From the NCBI RefSeq assembly GCF_000011385.1, contig NC_005125.1:2790001-2854000 (forward strand): 64,000 nucleotides of DNA. The letters run 5' to 3'. Below are positions 53,372 to 62,182 of this stretch, one piece after another. The notes beneath the pieces are model-generated. The model searched no databases. It worked only from the letters and a program-made list of their open reading frames with translations, and had not been told where the DNA came from. The stretch's first letter is position 1. Every line of letters starts with the position of its first letter. The DNA comes from Gloeobacter violaceus PCC 7421 (GTDB lineage: Bacteria; Cyanobacteriota; Cyanobacteriia; Gloeobacterales; Gloeobacteraceae). Made by a program: the position numbers and the translations under genes.

Positions 53372-53383
53372 ATTGTGCACAAT
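53372..53383. promoter_or_regulatory. 12-bp palindrome between marR and the GNAT gene
   Basis: ATTGTGCACAAT is a perfect palindrome. It is followed at once by GTGCA-TAT-TGCAC, a second half-palindrome. The pair lies between the two divergent genes and is a good operator candidate for the MarR protein. Confidence 0.5.
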
Positions 53384-53449
53384 ACGTGCATATTGCACCT
53401 AATACGAGGCTGGCTCGTCGCTGTCAGTCGTTACAAGACTGGAGCACAA

Positions 53450-53971
53450 GTGATAGTTGACACCGACCAAGCCCGCCCCGCGAGACAATCTGGCACGATC
53501 CGACCTGTCACGCACGAAGATGTGCCGGCTCTGAAGACTGTAATCGATGCGAACGGCTTGTTCCCGTCGGACATGTTGGACGACATGTTGGCTGGCTATT
53601 TCAGCGGCGATGCCAGCGACGACTTCTGGCTTACCAGCGACGACGGCGGGCCGGTGGCGGTCGCGTACTACGCGCCGGAGCGGATGACCCAGGGGACGTG
53701 GAACCTGTTGTTGATCGCTGTGGACCCCGACCGGCAGGGGCAGGGGCGCGGCTCTGCTCTGCTCTGCCACGTTGAACAGGCTTTGGCGGCACGCGGCGAG
53801 CGCGTCTTGTTGGTGGAGACCTCTGGGTTGCCGAGCTTCGCGCGCACTCGGGCGTTCTACCAGAAATGCGGCTATGAAGAAGAAGCCCGGATTCGCGAGT
53901 ATTACCAGGCTGGCGAAGACAAAGTGGTTTTCCGCAAGTTGCTGACCGTTTCGATCTCGGAGAATTACTGA
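53450..53971 (+). CDS. GNAT family N-acetyltransferase
   Basis: A 173-residue acetyltransferase with the acetyl-CoA loop LIAVDPDRQGQGRGSALLCH and the C-terminal FARTRAFYQKCGYEEEARIR. The substrate is unknown. The GTG at 53450 follows GGAG and gives the start MIVDTDQARPARQSGTIRPV; longer open frames upstream would run into the MarR promoter. It is divergent from the MarR gene and probably under its control. Confidence 0.85.
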   Translation: MIVDTDQARPARQSGTIRPVTHEDVPALKTVIDANGLFPSDMLDDMLAGYFSGDASDDFWLTSDDGGPVAVAYYAPERMTQGTWNLLLIAVDPDRQGQGRGSALLCHVEQALAARGERVLLVETSGLPSFARTRAFYQKCGYEEEARIREYYQAGEDKVVFRKLLTVSISENY

Positions 53972-54354
53972 CTGTAGAGCTGATGTAGGTGTCGGGTAAG
54001 ACCGTGGTCATCCATCTGACCTGTGCTGCGTCATAGGAGTACTGCGACAAGATTCGGGTGAATGCCGCCGCTCCCAGTGCGCTCAAGACGTCGATGTTGC
54101 AGTGCGTGCGCCGCGAGTAGAACGTCATCAACGAACAACTTGCCTCCGCCTACCCAACGGGGGTGCCTACTGTACCGGCTTGCTGAGCACTTCCTAAGTA
54201 GCCGAAGCTGAATAAACACAAGGTGCCGCGGCTGAGTCTCGGGCTAGGGGCTTTTTAGCATCCTCCACGACCTGGCGTTTAATTAGCTCCGCCTACTTAG
54301 TTCTGTCGCTTTTCAGTTTTTGCGACAAAGCCTCCATTATGCAACGCCGAGTTT
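53972..54354. other. Non-coding region between the GNAT and TetR genes
   Basis: About 383 bases in which I find no supported gene. A short inverted repeat, TGTCGC with GCGACA about 12 bases apart, lies near 54304-54327, just beyond the IS1-type fragment that ends the TetR frame, and may be an IS end. Confidence 0.4.
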
Positions 54355-55107
54355 CTACGCGCTCTGCCCCACCGGGAGCAAGAACTGCCGGGAGCAGTCC
54401 TTGCACAGCAACCGCTGTCGGTCATGGCGGTGCCCGTTGCGAGACAGGCGCTCGGAGCCACAGCGGGGGCATTTCATTACTTTCATTACCTGATCCGCAC
54501 CGCACGCTTCCCCGACGTGGGGGCGAAGGTACGCCCCGAGCAATTCGGGGATCTGGGCGAATAGACGGGTGCCATGGTCCTCGTCGCTTTGCAGGGCCCG
54601 CAGCACCAGAGCATTGCCTGCGTGGACGCAGACTTCCGCCAGCAGGTGGGCTTCCTCGGCCACGAGCCGCGGGTTGCGGCGGGTCAGGAGTTTCGCTGTG
54701 AAGCGGACGGCATCGGCGGTAAAACCTTCGTCGATGCTCTGGAAAATCTGGCGGCTCGTGTAGAAGAGCACAAAGACAACCCGGGAGGTCGCGTCGGCGA
54801 AGATCCCTGCGTAGGTCGCGAGCAGCTGTTGCATGAACCCCTCGAAACCCAATTTCTCGAGGGGTAGGGCGTCCAGCTGTGCCCAGGCGATGTGTACCCG
54901 CTCGATGTGTCGCTGTTCCAGGGCCTTAAAGAGAGCCCGCTTGTCGGGAAAAAATTGGTAGAGCGAACCGACGGCGGTCCCGGCGCGCTCCGCGATGCCG
55001 TGGGTGGTAGCCGCCTCGTAGCCCACTTCGGAGAACACCTCGGCGGCAGCCAGCAAAATCCGCTCGACGCGCTGTCGACCGCGCTCCTGTTTCGGGGTGC
55101 GGCGCAA
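54355..55107 (-). CDS. TetR family regulator fused at its C-terminus to an IS1-type zinc ribbon
   Basis: Residues 1 to about 205 form a TetR regulator. The helix-turn-helix is RVERILLAAAEVFSEVGYEA, then AERAGTAVGSLYQFFPDKRA. The last 45 residues, from MKCPRCGSERLSRNGHRHDR to LLCKDCSRQFLLPVGQSA, match the zinc ribbon at the start of IS1-family InsA proteins. The TetR stop codon appears to have been replaced by the inserted IS fragment. The gene diverges from a broken Rieske oxygenase, its likely target. Whether the chimera still works is unknown. Confidence 0.82.
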   Translation of the reverse strand: MRRTPKQERGRQRVERILLAAAEVFSEVGYEAATTHGIAERAGTAVGSLYQFFPDKRALFKALEQRHIERVHIAWAQLDALPLEKLGFEGFMQQLLATYAGIFADATSRVVFVLFYTSRQIFQSIDEGFTADAVRFTAKLLTRRNPRLVAEEAHLLAEVCVHAGNALVLRALQSDEDHGTRLFAQIPELLGAYLRPHVGEACGADQVMKVMKCPRCGSERLSRNGHRHDRQRLLCKDCSRQFLLPVGQSA

Positions 55108-55251
55108 CTGACCGGCGGGGTCTGATCTACTTGACGAATGTGACGTGCTCGTCGTATTGTGGCTCCGTAAGCGAGCTTTGCGTCAAGATCTTATCCCGTC
55201 AGCCGGGCAATTTGAGGGCTACAGCCACGGCGCCGGGCCTGGAGAGTGCTG

Positions 55252-56183
55252 ATGGAACCATTACTTCCCGGGGCGCCCTGGCTGGTCGCCCACCGTTCGA
55301 TGCTGGACAAAGAGCGGCCGCGGCGGATTACGTTGAACGGCCGCGACTACGTGCTGTGGCAGGACCGGCAGGGCGAGGTCTTCGCCCTCGACAACGTCTG
55401 CCCCCACATGCAGGCACCCCTCTCCGAGGGCTGGGTCTGTGCCGGGCGGATCACCTGCCCGTTCCACACCCTCGAATTCGACGCCCTGGAGCGGTGGTGG
55501 CGCGTCCCCTGGAGATCTTCGTCCTCGATGACTGCATCTGGACCTACGGCGGCTCGCTGCCACGGCTGCCCGTCCCCGAACTGCACGGTTGCCTTGCCCG
55601 GGATTACGAGTTTTTGGGCGTCGCGGGCGACCGGAGCCTGCAGGCGGACTTTCTGGCGAGCCTACTTGTCAACTACGACTTCAACCACCAGAACGGCACC
55701 CACCGGGAAATGTTTCGGGTCGTCTCCTGCACGGTCCCTAAATTTGAGCAGGACGGGCACCGCGCCCGGGTCGAGATGCAATTGATCCGCGCCGCCAACA
55801 CCGCCGCCGAATTCGTAAAGAACCCGGCGCTTGCCCTGCTGCCAAAGCAGATGAGCAACACCCTCGAATACGCCTTCCCCTCCACCACGGTCCTGTTTGC
55901 CGACGTCCCGTTCGGTCGCCTTGCCCAGGTGCACATCGTCTATCCCGAGACGGCAAATAGGACGCGCACGTTTATCCTGCTCTACGGACGGATCGCAAAC
56001 TCGCTACTGAAGCGCCTCCTGCGTAAGTCGTTACTGGCGGCGGCCAGTCAGGTCGTCGAGCAAGACGCCCGGGCGGTCGAAAGCCTCTACCCGCGCGAGA
56101 AGCCTGGGGTGCGGCTAGCCAAAGACGAGATCATGGCGTATGCCGAGCGGCTCTTCCGCGAGTGGCCTTTGGTCTCCCCATGA
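55252..56183 (+). pseudogene. Rieske (2Fe-2S) oxygenase, frameshifted
   Basis: The first part, from ATG at 55252 (GGAG seven bases upstream), contains the Rieske cluster ligands in CPHMQAPLSEGWVCAGRITC followed by PFH. Near position 55505 the homologous reading moves to another frame, which continues LEIFVLDDCIWTYGGSLPRL through to ALEYAFPSTTV-like sequence and ends at 56183. One frameshift, or a small deletion, splits the gene. The intact enzyme would be a ring-hydroxylating or related Rieske monooxygenase. The divergent TetR gene probably regulated it. Confidence 0.78.
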
Positions 56184-56303
56184 GCGCCAGAGGCGCTGCG
56201 GCGAACCGAAGACCGGTAGGGCCGGGGGAACCACCCCGGCCGCTGAATTTCGAGTATCAAGTTATTTGGGCTCTTGTTGCCTTTTGGTGATCCAAGACGC
56301 TTC

Positions 56304-56687
56304 TCACAATTCCATTCGGGGGCGTTCGGGAGGCAATTGTCTGCTGCGCACCCCGTCGGGTTTGACGACCGTCAACGCTCCACACAACCGTCCTCCAAGC
56401 TCTGCTATCACCCTGGAGACCAGTTCCGCTTGCTGCTCGTTGGTGACACCCTTGCTGTTGGTGCGCACCAACAAGACCCCCGCTGAGCGCAACCGCTGGC
56501 GCACCACCAGCTCGCCCAGATCCTTGTCCTCGGTGACAACCACAGCATCGAGCCGATTGCTGACAGCCAATACATCCTCGTCAGGCAAGCCGCGGTCCGT
56601 CTCATAGATCGAGTAGACGCCGTGGCCGTCAGTACGCAAACGTGCAATCAGCAAGGGATGAATGTTCTCGTCGGCCACAAAGTCCAC
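56304..56687 (-). CDS. DUF5615 PIN-like putative toxin
   Basis: The 127-residue protein begins MDFVADENIHPLLIARLRTD and has the PIN-like acidic residues in ADENI, LPDEDVL and VVTEDKDLGELV. DUF5615 proteins are predicted RNases and are encoded next to DUF433 antitoxins, as here. The gene begins directly after the end of the DUF433 gene. The frame is intact, unlike those of the toxins in the tRNA-Cys element. Confidence 0.85.
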   Translation of the reverse strand: MDFVADENIHPLLIARLRTDGHGVYSIYETDRGLPDEDVLAVSNRLDAVVVTEDKDLGELVVRQRLRSAGVLLVRTNSKGVTNEQQAELVSRVIAELGGRLCGALTVVKPDGVRSRQLPPERPRMEL

Positions 56688-56978
56688 TTATTGGCGAAGC
56701 CCGCGGTACTCGGCGAGCAGCCGGGCAATCGAATGGTGCTCATCGAAATCCGCCGCGAAGGCCAGCGCGGCGTCAATGCCCTCGGGGTACAGAGTCGGAT
56801 AGTCGGCGAGCATCTGCTCGCGTGTCTGCCCGGCGGCGAGCTTGTCGAGCAACCACTCGACGCCCAACCGGGTACCGTAAATGGCGGGTTTGCCGCCCAA
56901 TAGCCGGGGATCCTGCACGATCAATTGTCTCGGATCCGTCACCGCTGCCACGCGGGCCAATACCTGTTCTTTGAGCAC
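56688..56978 (-). CDS. DUF433 family antitoxin
   Basis: This 96-residue protein carries the DUF433 core: RQLIVQDPRLLGGKPAIYGT and LGVEWLLDKLAAGQTREQML, then ADYPTLYPEGIDAALAFAAD. The domain is a DNA-binding helix-turn-helix found in antitoxins. It directly precedes the DUF5615 toxin gene with no gap, forming a two-gene operon. Confidence 0.87.
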   Translation of the reverse strand: MLKEQVLARVAAVTDPRQLIVQDPRLLGGKPAIYGTRLGVEWLLDKLAAGQTREQMLADYPTLYPEGIDAALAFAADFDEHHSIARLLAEYRGLRQ

Positions 56979-57113
56979 GACCGACTCCTTGAGTTGACGG
57001 ATCGACTGAGTTTGCCTCCATTCCAGCCTAGCTTGCTACCACTTTTACTAGGCGACTTGGGTATGCACTCTCATTCGCCGTCCCCGTCGACCCCCTCGTC
57101 GACTTTGAGCAAA

Positions 57114-57292
57114 TGAGGCCATCAATTTCCGGGGGATGCCTGCGGTGCGTGCAGTCCTTGGGTTCCCAGGTTCTTGTGAAGCAATGTCGTGTCGGTGTCG
57201 ATGTTTTCCCTGGGCCGTCCGGAGCATTTCTCAAGGGGCACATGAGTCTTCCCCTCCAGAAATCCTCCCACCCCCGAAAATTGATGGCCTCA
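57114..57292. repeat. Small inverted-repeat element (MITE-like), 179 bp
   Basis: The two ends, beginning TGAGGCCATCAATTTCCGGG and ending with its near-exact complement, form terminal inverted repeats of about 22 bp. No transposase is encoded in between. A solo copy of the same end lies at 52712-52735. The element fills most of the 380-base gap between the DUF433 and usp genes. No clear target duplication is visible. Confidence 0.7.
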
Positions 57293-57360
57293 ACTGGTAC
57301 GGACCAGAATTCCTTGATGCCAGGAACATCCTTAAATACTTTGTCGAAAAATCCAAGTAA

Positions 57361-57810
57361 CTACCGCACAACCAACACCGGGCAGTGGGCGTGGTGGATG
57401 ACGTAGTCGCTGACGCTGCCCAGCATCAGGCGCTGGACGCTACCCAGGCCCCGCGAGCCGATGACCAGGATGTCGGGTTTTTCTTGCTCGGCCACTTCGC
57501 AGATCGTGTCGCGGGCGTGGCCGAATTCCAGGCGGGTCTGATAATCGACTCCGGCCGCCTCGCAGAGTTTGGCGCCTTTTTCGAGGGCGGCCTCGCCGAC
57601 GGAGCGGGCGATTTGTTCAAGTTCGGCAAGGGGCGGTCCCTGGTAGAGCGGTTCGCCGGTCGGGAGCATCCCCGGCCAAAAAGTGGCGTTCGCCTGCTCG
57701 GCCACCGTGAGCAACAGCAGCGACGCACCGGTCGGTTTGGCCAGTTCGAGCGCCTTGGCCAGGGCGCTCAGGCCCGTCTCCGAGCCGTCGATGGCAACCA
57801 GAAATTTCAT
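57361..57810 (-). CDS. Universal stress protein UspA family
   Basis: The 149-residue protein starts MKFLVAIDGSETGLSALAKA and ends with the ATP-binding signature VIGSRGLGSVQRLMLGSVSD followed by YVIHHAHCPVLVVR. This G-2x-G-9x-G(S/T) pattern marks the ATP-binding subclass. The ATG at 57810 fits the family. A second, truncated copy of this gene's end abuts the IS3 element at 47749-47801. Confidence 0.94.
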   Translation of the reverse strand: MKFLVAIDGSETGLSALAKALELAKPTGASLLLLTVAEQANATFWPGMLPTGEPLYQGPPLAELEQIARSVGEAALEKGAKLCEAAGVDYQTRLEFGHARDTICEVAEQEKPDILVIGSRGLGSVQRLMLGSVSDYVIHHAHCPVLVVR

Positions 57811-57933
57811 GAGATAACCGCGTCTTGTCGCGGGCTGGGTAGATTCGATCATCTTACGCGGGCGGGAGCGGCGGATACGGCGGTTCTTGCGGACTGTTAA
57901 CCTGAGGGCAAACCCGCCCGCTGTCGCGCGCCC

Positions 57934-60756
57934 ATGCTGCCGTCCGTTCTGGTGCTCATCGCTGCTTTTGTTTTGGGGGGAGTGCCCCTGAGCGGCTGGC
58001 TTTTCCGGCTCGCCACGGGTAAAGATCTGAGGAATCTGGGCACCGGCAACGTCAGCGTGGCGGCAGCCTTTTTGCACGGTGGGCGGGTGGTCGGAATTGG
58101 CGCCGCTCTCGTGGAGGCTTCGCGGGGAATCGCCGCGGTGTTCGCAGCCCAAACGTTTTCGAGCGCGCCGGAGTGGCCGCTTTTGGCCCTGAGCGCCCTG
58201 GTGGCGGGCCGCTTCTGGATCGGTCGCGCGGCGGGGGCCACCAACGCCTGGTGGGGATTGGTCGTCTTCGCCCCGGTGGTCACTTACCTGGTCACCCTGG
58301 TCGGGTTGGTGCCCTGGGCGATCTATCGCGGACGCACCGGCCGCCGCCGCGCCGAGCTTGCCACCCTGGTGGCCCTGCCGGTGGCGTTTTACTTTCAAAG
58401 CGGCCAGCTCCTCACCACCGGGGCGGCGGCCTTACTCTCGCTGTGGCTGGGATACGCGCTGTTGCGCGTGCCCGACGACATGGAGCTTACCCGGCAATCC
58501 AGCAAGCCGCCGAGCCTCGATCTCGACCTCGATCCCGGCGCAGTGGGACCGAAGGCCGCCAACCTCAGCAAGCTCAAAAAAGCCGGATTGCCGGTGCCCG
58601 GCGGCTGGGTGTTGCTGAGCGAAAATACCCCCGAGCAGTTGCTCGCTATCGCTGCTCCTAGTCCCGAAGCACCCTGGATCGTGCGCTCCTCGGCCACCGG
58701 CGAAGACACCGTCGCCAATTCCGCGGCGGGCCAGTACCTGAGCGTGGCGGATGTGACCAACCCGGCCGGGTTCATCGAAGCGACAGCCCGGGTGCGGGCG
58801 AGCTACGACATCCCTGCCGCCACGGCCTACCGCCGTGACCGGAAGATTGCCGACGGCCGCATGGCGGTGCTGGTGCAGCCGCAGATCCGGGGAGTCTGGT
58901 CAGGAGTGGTCTTCACCCGCGATCCAGTGGACGGTAGCGAAGTGCTGGTCGTCGAAGCGCTTCCCGGCGGGGCGGCGGCGGTGGTGGGCGGTCAGCGCAC
59001 CCCCGAGCGGGCCGTGATCGACCGGGCGAGCGGTGCTGTCGAATCGAGCGCCATCCCCCACCCGATCCTCGCAGCGCTCCAGGGGGCGGCCCTGAAGGTG
59101 GAAGGACTATTCGAGGGGGTTCCCCAGGACATCGAGTGGACCTGGGACGGCGAGCGCCTGTGGCTGTTGCAGGCGCGGCCGGTCACCGCTCTGCAGCCGG
59201 TCTGGACCCGCACGATCGCAGCGGAGGTGATCCCCGGCACCATCCGGCCCCTCACCTGGTCGATCAACCGGCCCCTCACCTGCGGCGTCTGGGGCGAAAT
59301 TTTCACGATCGTGCTGGGCAAGCGGGCGGTAGGCATCGACTTTGGCGAGACGGCGACGCTGTTGGACGGCTGGGCTTACTTCAACGCGACGCTGCTCGGG
59401 GATATTTTCTTGCGCATGGGCCTGCCCCCGGAGAGCCTCGATTTTCTCTACCGCGGCAGCCGCTTCTCCCGCCCGCCGCCGGGCAGCGTTCTTGCCAACC
59501 TGCCGGGGCTGTTGCGCCTATTGGGCCGGGATCTGAGCCTGGAGGGCGACTTTCGCCGCACCGACAAAGATTTGCTCGGGCCGCTCATGGCGACCCTGGC
59601 GGACGAAAACGTCGATCGCCTCACTCCAAAACAACTGGTCGGCCGGGCCGAGCGCATCCAGGTGGGACTCAGGCTGGTCACTTACTTCAACATCCTGGCA
59701 CCTTTGGGACTATCGCTGCGGCGCGCGCTTCTGGGGGTGAACGAGGACTGGCTGGGGACGGAGGCGACCGCCGAGGTGCGCGCCGTCAGAGAACTGGGGG
59801 CTATGGCCACAGAAGCGCGATCCCGGCTCGGCAACTTGGCCGATACGGGCGATCTCCCCCAGGTGAAAGCGGCCCTGCAAACCACCCCGATCCCCGCCCA
59901 ACTCGACAGATTTATCGAACGCTTCGGTTACCTGAGCGAGGTGGGCACCGACATCGCCGTGCCCACCTGGAGCGAGCATCCCGAGACGATCCGCGATCTG
60001 TTCCTCGCCATGGTCCAGATTCCCCGGCAGCCGGTCGAACGCTCGCAGCCCCGGCGGCCCTGGGACTCTCTGCGCAGCGCCCTGTGCCGCCCGCGCGCCC
60101 GCACCCGCGCCCGCGTGTCGGAGATCTACGACCAGCTTCTGGCGTACCTGCGCTGGACTTTTACGGCCCTGGAGCGGCAGTGGCGCTCCGGCGGGCTTTT
60201 GGAATCCGAGGGCGACATTTTCTTTTTGACCCAGGACGAAATCTTGGCCCTGGCGCGGGGCGAATTGGCGGGTGAGCCGCGTGCCCTGGTGGCCTCGCGG
60301 CGGGCCGAATACGAGCGTCAGTGCCGCCGCCGGGTGCCCCGGGTGGTCTACGGTATGCAAATTCCCGAGCAGACGGCCGAACCCGAGACCATAGCCGCCA
60401 CCGGACGCCTCAAAGGGATCGCCGCCAGCCGCGGCCGGGTCGAAGGGGTGGTGCGGGTGCTCAAATCGGTGAGCGCCACGGTGCGCCTCGATGCCGACAC
60501 GGTGCTGGTGGTGCCCTACACCGACGCCGGTTGGGCACCGGTGCTCGCCCAGGCCCGCGCCATCGTCTGCGAGGCGGGCGGCAGGCTCTCCCACGGCGCC
60601 ATCGTCGCCCGCGAGTACGGCCTGCCCGCGGTGATGAACGTCATCGGAGCGACAGCACTGCTCGCCGACGGCCAGCGGGTGCGCGTCGACGGCGGTGCGG
60701 GCACCGTCGAAATCCTTGGCGCGGATCCTCACGCGGGGGAAAAACCTACAGCTTGA
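57934..60756 (+). CDS. PlsY-like acyltransferase fused to PEP-synthase-type domains
   Basis: Residues 1 to about 185 form a polytopic membrane domain related to glycerol-3-phosphate acyltransferase PlsY (VLGGVPLSGWLFRLATGKDL, then RNLGTGNVSVAAAFLHGGRV). Residues about 195-430 match the ATP-grasp PEP/pyruvate-binding domain (GPKAANLSKLKKAGLPVPGG, WIVRSSATGEDT, DIEWTWDGERLWLLQARPVT). A helical region follows, and residues 810-930 form a PEP-utilising mobile domain with the phospho-His in CEAGGRLSHGAIVAREYG (His887). No stop or shift separates the parts. The role of the fused kinase-like half is unknown. The start 57934 is an ATG. Confidence 0.85.
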   Translation: MLPSVLVLIAAFVLGGVPLSGWLFRLATGKDLRNLGTGNVSVAAAFLHGGRVVGIGAALVEASRGIAAVFAAQTFSSAPEWPLLALSALVAGRFWIGRAAGATNAWWGLVVFAPVVTYLVTLVGLVPWAIYRGRTGRRRAELATLVALPVAFYFQSGQLLTTGAAALLSLWLGYALLRVPDDMELTRQSSKPPSLDLDLDPGAVGPKAANLSKLKKAGLPVPGGWVLLSENTPEQLLAIAAPSPEAPWIVRSSATGEDTVANSAAGQYLSVADVTNPAGFIEATARVRASYDIPAATAYRRDRKIADGRMAVLVQPQIRGVWSGVVFTRDPVDGSEVLVVEALPGGAAAVVGGQRTPERAVIDRASGAVESSAIPHPILAALQGAALKVEGLFEGVPQDIEWTWDGERLWLLQARPVTALQPVWTRTIAAEVIPGTIRPLTWSINRPLTCGVWGEIFTIVLGKRAVGIDFGETATLLDGWAYFNATLLGDIFLRMGLPPESLDFLYRGSRFSRPPPGSVLANLPGLLRLLGRDLSLEGDFRRTDKDLLGPLMATLADENVDRLTPKQLVGRAERIQVGLRLVTYFNILAPLGLSLRRALLGVNEDWLGTEATAEVRAVRELGAMATEARSRLGNLADTGDLPQVKAALQTTPIPAQLDRFIERFGYLSEVGTDIAVPTWSEHPETIRDLFLAMVQIPRQPVERSQPRRPWDSLRSALCRPRARTRARVSEIYDQLLAYLRWTFTALERQWRSGGLLESEGDIFFLTQDEILALARGELAGEPRALVASRRAEYERQCRRRVPRVVYGMQIPEQTAEPETIAATGRLKGIAASRGRVEGVVRVLKSVSATVRLDADTVLVVPYTDAGWAPVLAQARAIVCEAGGRLSHGAIVAREYGLPAVMNVIGATALLADGQRVRVDGGAGTVEILGADPHAGEKPTA

Positions 60757-60774
60757 ACGTCCCGACGGCTGGGA

Positions 60775-61884
60775 ATGCTAAAATCCAGCCAATTTCGATG
60801 GGGTCCAATTGGTTCGGTGGCACAGCTTCCCATTCGGCAAACGATTTTTCAGTGGAGCGAACGCCTGCCGGCACCGCTCAGGCGCTACGGGCTTTTGGGT
60901 GTGGGCCTGCTCATCCCGGCATTGATGCTGCTCACTTCCCAGCCGAGCTACCTGGCCAATGTCGCGGTGACCGTGGCGGTTTACATGGTGCTGGCCATGG
61001 GGCTCAACATCGTGGTCGGCCTGGCGGGCCTGTTGGATCTGGGCTACATCGCCTTTTTCGCGGTGGGCGCCTATACCTACGCCATCGGGGCGCCCCATGG
61101 CCTCAGCTTCTGGCTCGCCCTGCCGGTGGCTGCACTGCTTGCCGCCGGTTTCGGGGTGCTTCTGGGGGCACCGACTTTGCCCTTGCGCGGCGACTACCTG
61201 GCCATCGTCACCCTCGGTTTCGGCGAAATCATCCGCATCTCGCTCAACAACCTCGACTGGCTCACCCGCGGTCCGGCGGGCATCAGCGGTGTACCCGCAC
61301 CCGTGATCCCCTGGATAGGCGCCAAAGGCTTCACCTGGCTCACGCTCTATCAGCCGCTGCAACTCTATTTCATCGCGCTTGCCTTCGTCGCCTTTGTCTA
61401 CTGGATGACCAGCCGCCTGAAGCAGTCGCGCGTCGGCCGCGCCTGGGTAGCCATCCGCGAGGATGAGATTGCCGCCGCCGCCATGGGCGTCGACACCGTC
61501 AAGCTCAAGCTCCTGGCCTTCGCCACCGGGGCGGCCCTGGCCGGCATGGTCGGGGTGCTCTTTGCCGTGCAGCTCACCTATGTCTCCCCCGACAGCTTCA
61601 CCCTGATCGAATCGGTGATGGTCGTCTCGATGGTGGTCCTGGGAGGGATGGGATCGGTGCCCGGGGTGGCCCTTGGGGCTTTGATCCTAATTGTCCTGCC
61701 GGAGGCGCTCCGGGGCTTTTCCGAGTACCGGCTGCTGTTATTTGGCGCGGCGATGATCCTGGTGATGCTCATCCGTCCCCAGGGATTATTGGGCGAGCGG
61801 CAGGGCGTGCCGCCCCGGCCTACAGGAGCCGGTCTTGAAGACGAAACGCCGCTCGAAGTCGAAAAGCGCGACCTGCCGGTGTAA
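60775..61884 (+). CDS. livM: Branched-chain amino acid ABC transporter permease LivM
   Basis: This 369-residue inner-membrane permease has the LivM signatures VYMVLAMGLNIVVGLAGLLD, LGYIAFFAVGAYTYAI, LRGDYLAIVTLGFGEIIRIS and the cytoplasmic loop SRVGRAWVAIREDEIAAAAM that contacts the ATPases. The partner genes livH, livG, livF and livJ are not in the window. The start at 60775 leaves 18 bases after the PlsY fusion gene, so the two may be co-transcribed. Confidence 0.92.
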   Translation: MLKSSQFRWGPIGSVAQLPIRQTIFQWSERLPAPLRRYGLLGVGLLIPALMLLTSQPSYLANVAVTVAVYMVLAMGLNIVVGLAGLLDLGYIAFFAVGAYTYAIGAPHGLSFWLALPVAALLAAGFGVLLGAPTLPLRGDYLAIVTLGFGEIIRISLNNLDWLTRGPAGISGVPAPVIPWIGAKGFTWLTLYQPLQLYFIALAFVAFVYWMTSRLKQSRVGRAWVAIREDEIAAAAMGVDTVKLKLLAFATGAALAGMVGVLFAVQLTYVSPDSFTLIESVMVVSMVVLGGMGSVPGVALGALILIVLPEALRGFSEYRLLLFGAAMILVMLIRPQGLLGERQGVPPRPTGAGLEDETPLEVEKRDLPV

Positions 61885-61912
61885 CACCCAAATTGTTTCT
61901 GCCTGCAACAGG

Positions 61913-61942
61913 TTGAACCTGGAACGGTTCAAGATCTTTTTT
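61913..61942 (+). terminator. Terminator after livM
   Basis: TTGAACC pairs with GGTTCAA across a six-base loop, and six T residues follow after a GATC spacer. It lies 28 bases past the livM stop. Confidence 0.6.
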
Positions 61943-61949
61943 CAAACAA

Positions 61950-62176
61950 CTTGTTAGGGATGTACTGTCCGGTCGCCACAATCGCAGCTCCCCTGGCGGA
62001 CTCATGCCGAAGCGCACCCCCAACTGTGGGCTTACCCAGCCTTCCATCCGCTCGATACCCACCAATGCCGCTCCCTCGCGTACAAACCCGTCCAATGTGC
62101 CTTCGTCCGGGTCGTAAAGGTAATACTCTTCAACGCCGTGGCGATGGTAGAAGCTTACTGTTTTGGGGCAGGTCAT
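61950..62176 (-). pseudogene. Truncated Uma2 family gene
   Basis: Only the C-terminal third of a Uma2/DUF820 protein remains: FYHRHGVEEYYLYDPDEGTL, then GWVSPQLGVRFGMSPPGELR. The conserved nuclease core is missing because homology stops abruptly near 62160, where the cassette-like genes on the plus strand begin. The frame runs on to 61820 inside livM, but that part is not conserved. Confidence 0.7.
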
Positions 62177-62182
62177 TTACAC

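Noticed and set aside
54031-54219. A 62-codon minus-strand frame ending LFVDDVLLAAHALQHRR-type sequence
   Set aside because: It has a slight look of a PIN-domain tail, but there are no clear acidic catalytic residues and no antitoxin beside it.
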